From: Saccharicrinis sp965230625
GTDB taxonomy: Bacteria; Bacteroidota; Bacteroidia; Bacteroidales; Marinilabiliaceae
Length of the DNA stretch: 64,000 bases
NCBI GenBank assembly: GCA_965230625.1
Contig: CBDDLL010000002.1
Location: 124,001 to 188,000 of the forward strand
Reading direction: 5' to 3'
Both the position numbers and the translations under genes were made by a program. The notes under the pieces are model-generated. The model saw nothing but the letters and a program-made list of their open reading frames with translations. It was not told the DNA's origin and did not search any database. Below are positions 63,715 to 64,000 of the stretch, one piece after another (within the stretch, counting starts at the first letter, position 1; each line of letters opens with the position of its first letter).

Positions 63715-64000
63715 CTATACTTTATTAGCCATTATTAGCCACTGGCATTGTCTTATCAATTCAAAAATCATATTCCAATCCAAGTAATCAGATACACATA
63801 GGATTGTTGAAATAAGTACTATAACTGTTACAACCCATAACCTTGTATAATTCTTACGCCTCTTTTCGATATAAGACAATTCGTAGTTAAACTCCGAATC
63901 ATCTTTTAAAATTCTCTCTATATCATTTTCATCAAGCAGGTCTGTATACCTATTTTTAATATTTTGATATTTTCTATTTAGTCTCTCTTTCTCAAGCTTC
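63715..64000 (-). CDS. Partial membrane protein cut by the window edge
   Basis: The frame is open from the window end to the TAG at 63715, giving 94 residues of C-terminus. It begins KLEKERLNRKYQNIKNRYTD, charged and coiled-coil-like, then has one membrane helix LWVVTVIVLISTILCV and a short tail ending LIMANKV. The 5' end lies outside. Function unknown; same strand as the SMI1/KNR4 pseudogene. Confidence 0.6.
   Translation of the reverse strand, partial: KLEKERLNRKYQNIKNRYTDLLDENDIERILKDDSEFNYELSYIEKRRKNYTRLWVVTVIVLISTILCVSDYLDWNMIFELIRQCQWLIMANKV

Noticed and set aside
1..64000. CRISPR arrays, tRNA/rRNA genes, insertion sequences
   Set aside because: No regularly spaced direct repeats, no tRNA cloverleaf or rRNA stretches and no transposase motifs were seen on either strand.

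Overview
The window is AT-rich, low-GC DNA of a free-living, probably marine Bacteroidota bacterium (Flavobacteriia or Marinilabiliales type). Evidence: Bacteroidota-type promoters (TTTG / TAnnTTTG), almost no Shine-Dalgarno sequences, a secreted polysaccharide-lyase-like protein with type IX secretion tail modules, DUF3857/transglutaminase proteins, and a cobT-cobS-cobC-cobU block. The lineage below phylum is a guess.

Layout. (1) 131-3376, plus strand: a PL9-like parallel beta-helix protein and an SGNH-like lipoprotein. (2) 3377-4225: no gene, but a long imperfect hairpin centred on a 14-bp perfect palindrome. (3) 4226-44690, minus strand: about 37 co-oriented genes for one surface polysaccharide of the Wzx/Wzy type. 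They include UDP-ManNAcA synthesis (WecB, WecC), Wza/Wzc export, FdtA/FdtB-type 3-amino-sugar genes, Wzx, an EpsG-like Wzy, six glycosyltransferases, a PglC-type initiating transferase, PglE/PglD-type 4-amino-sugar genes, and many tailoring enzymes. (4) 45374-46165: an unusual lipoprotein. (5) 46528-50296: a second small glycan module (glycosyltransferase, flippase, polysaccharide deacetylase). (6) 50469-52580: superoxide dismutase and a divergent MATE transporter. (7) 52824-57028: two DUF3857/transglutaminase-like proteins and a small lipoprotein. (8) 57112-61068: cobalamin nucleotide-loop genes, interrupted by a small membrane protein. (9) 61277-64000, minus strand: a FlgO/CsgG-like protein with a membrane partner, a frameshifted SMI1/KNR4 gene, and a partial gene at the edge.

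How it works together. The large operon should build an amino-sugar-rich repeat unit on a lipid carrier, flip it, polymerise it and export it. Its distinctive part is a tailoring arsenal: a private acyl carrier protein with ketosynthase III and ketoreductase, two AlgI/AlgJ-like O-acetylation pairs, two pairs of divergent PLP enzyme plus FemAB-like acyltransferase, an asparagine-synthetase-like amidotransferase next to an ATP-grasp ligase, tandem NodB-like proteins and a PIG-L deacetylase. The nucleotide-sugar 4,6-dehydratases and RmlA/RmlB that several of these need are not in the window. An 11-bp motif (AGGGTAACACT) lies upstream of both the main operon and the lipoprotein at 45374, so the two may be co-regulated. 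Nothing here was searched against databases; family assignments come from motifs read by eye.
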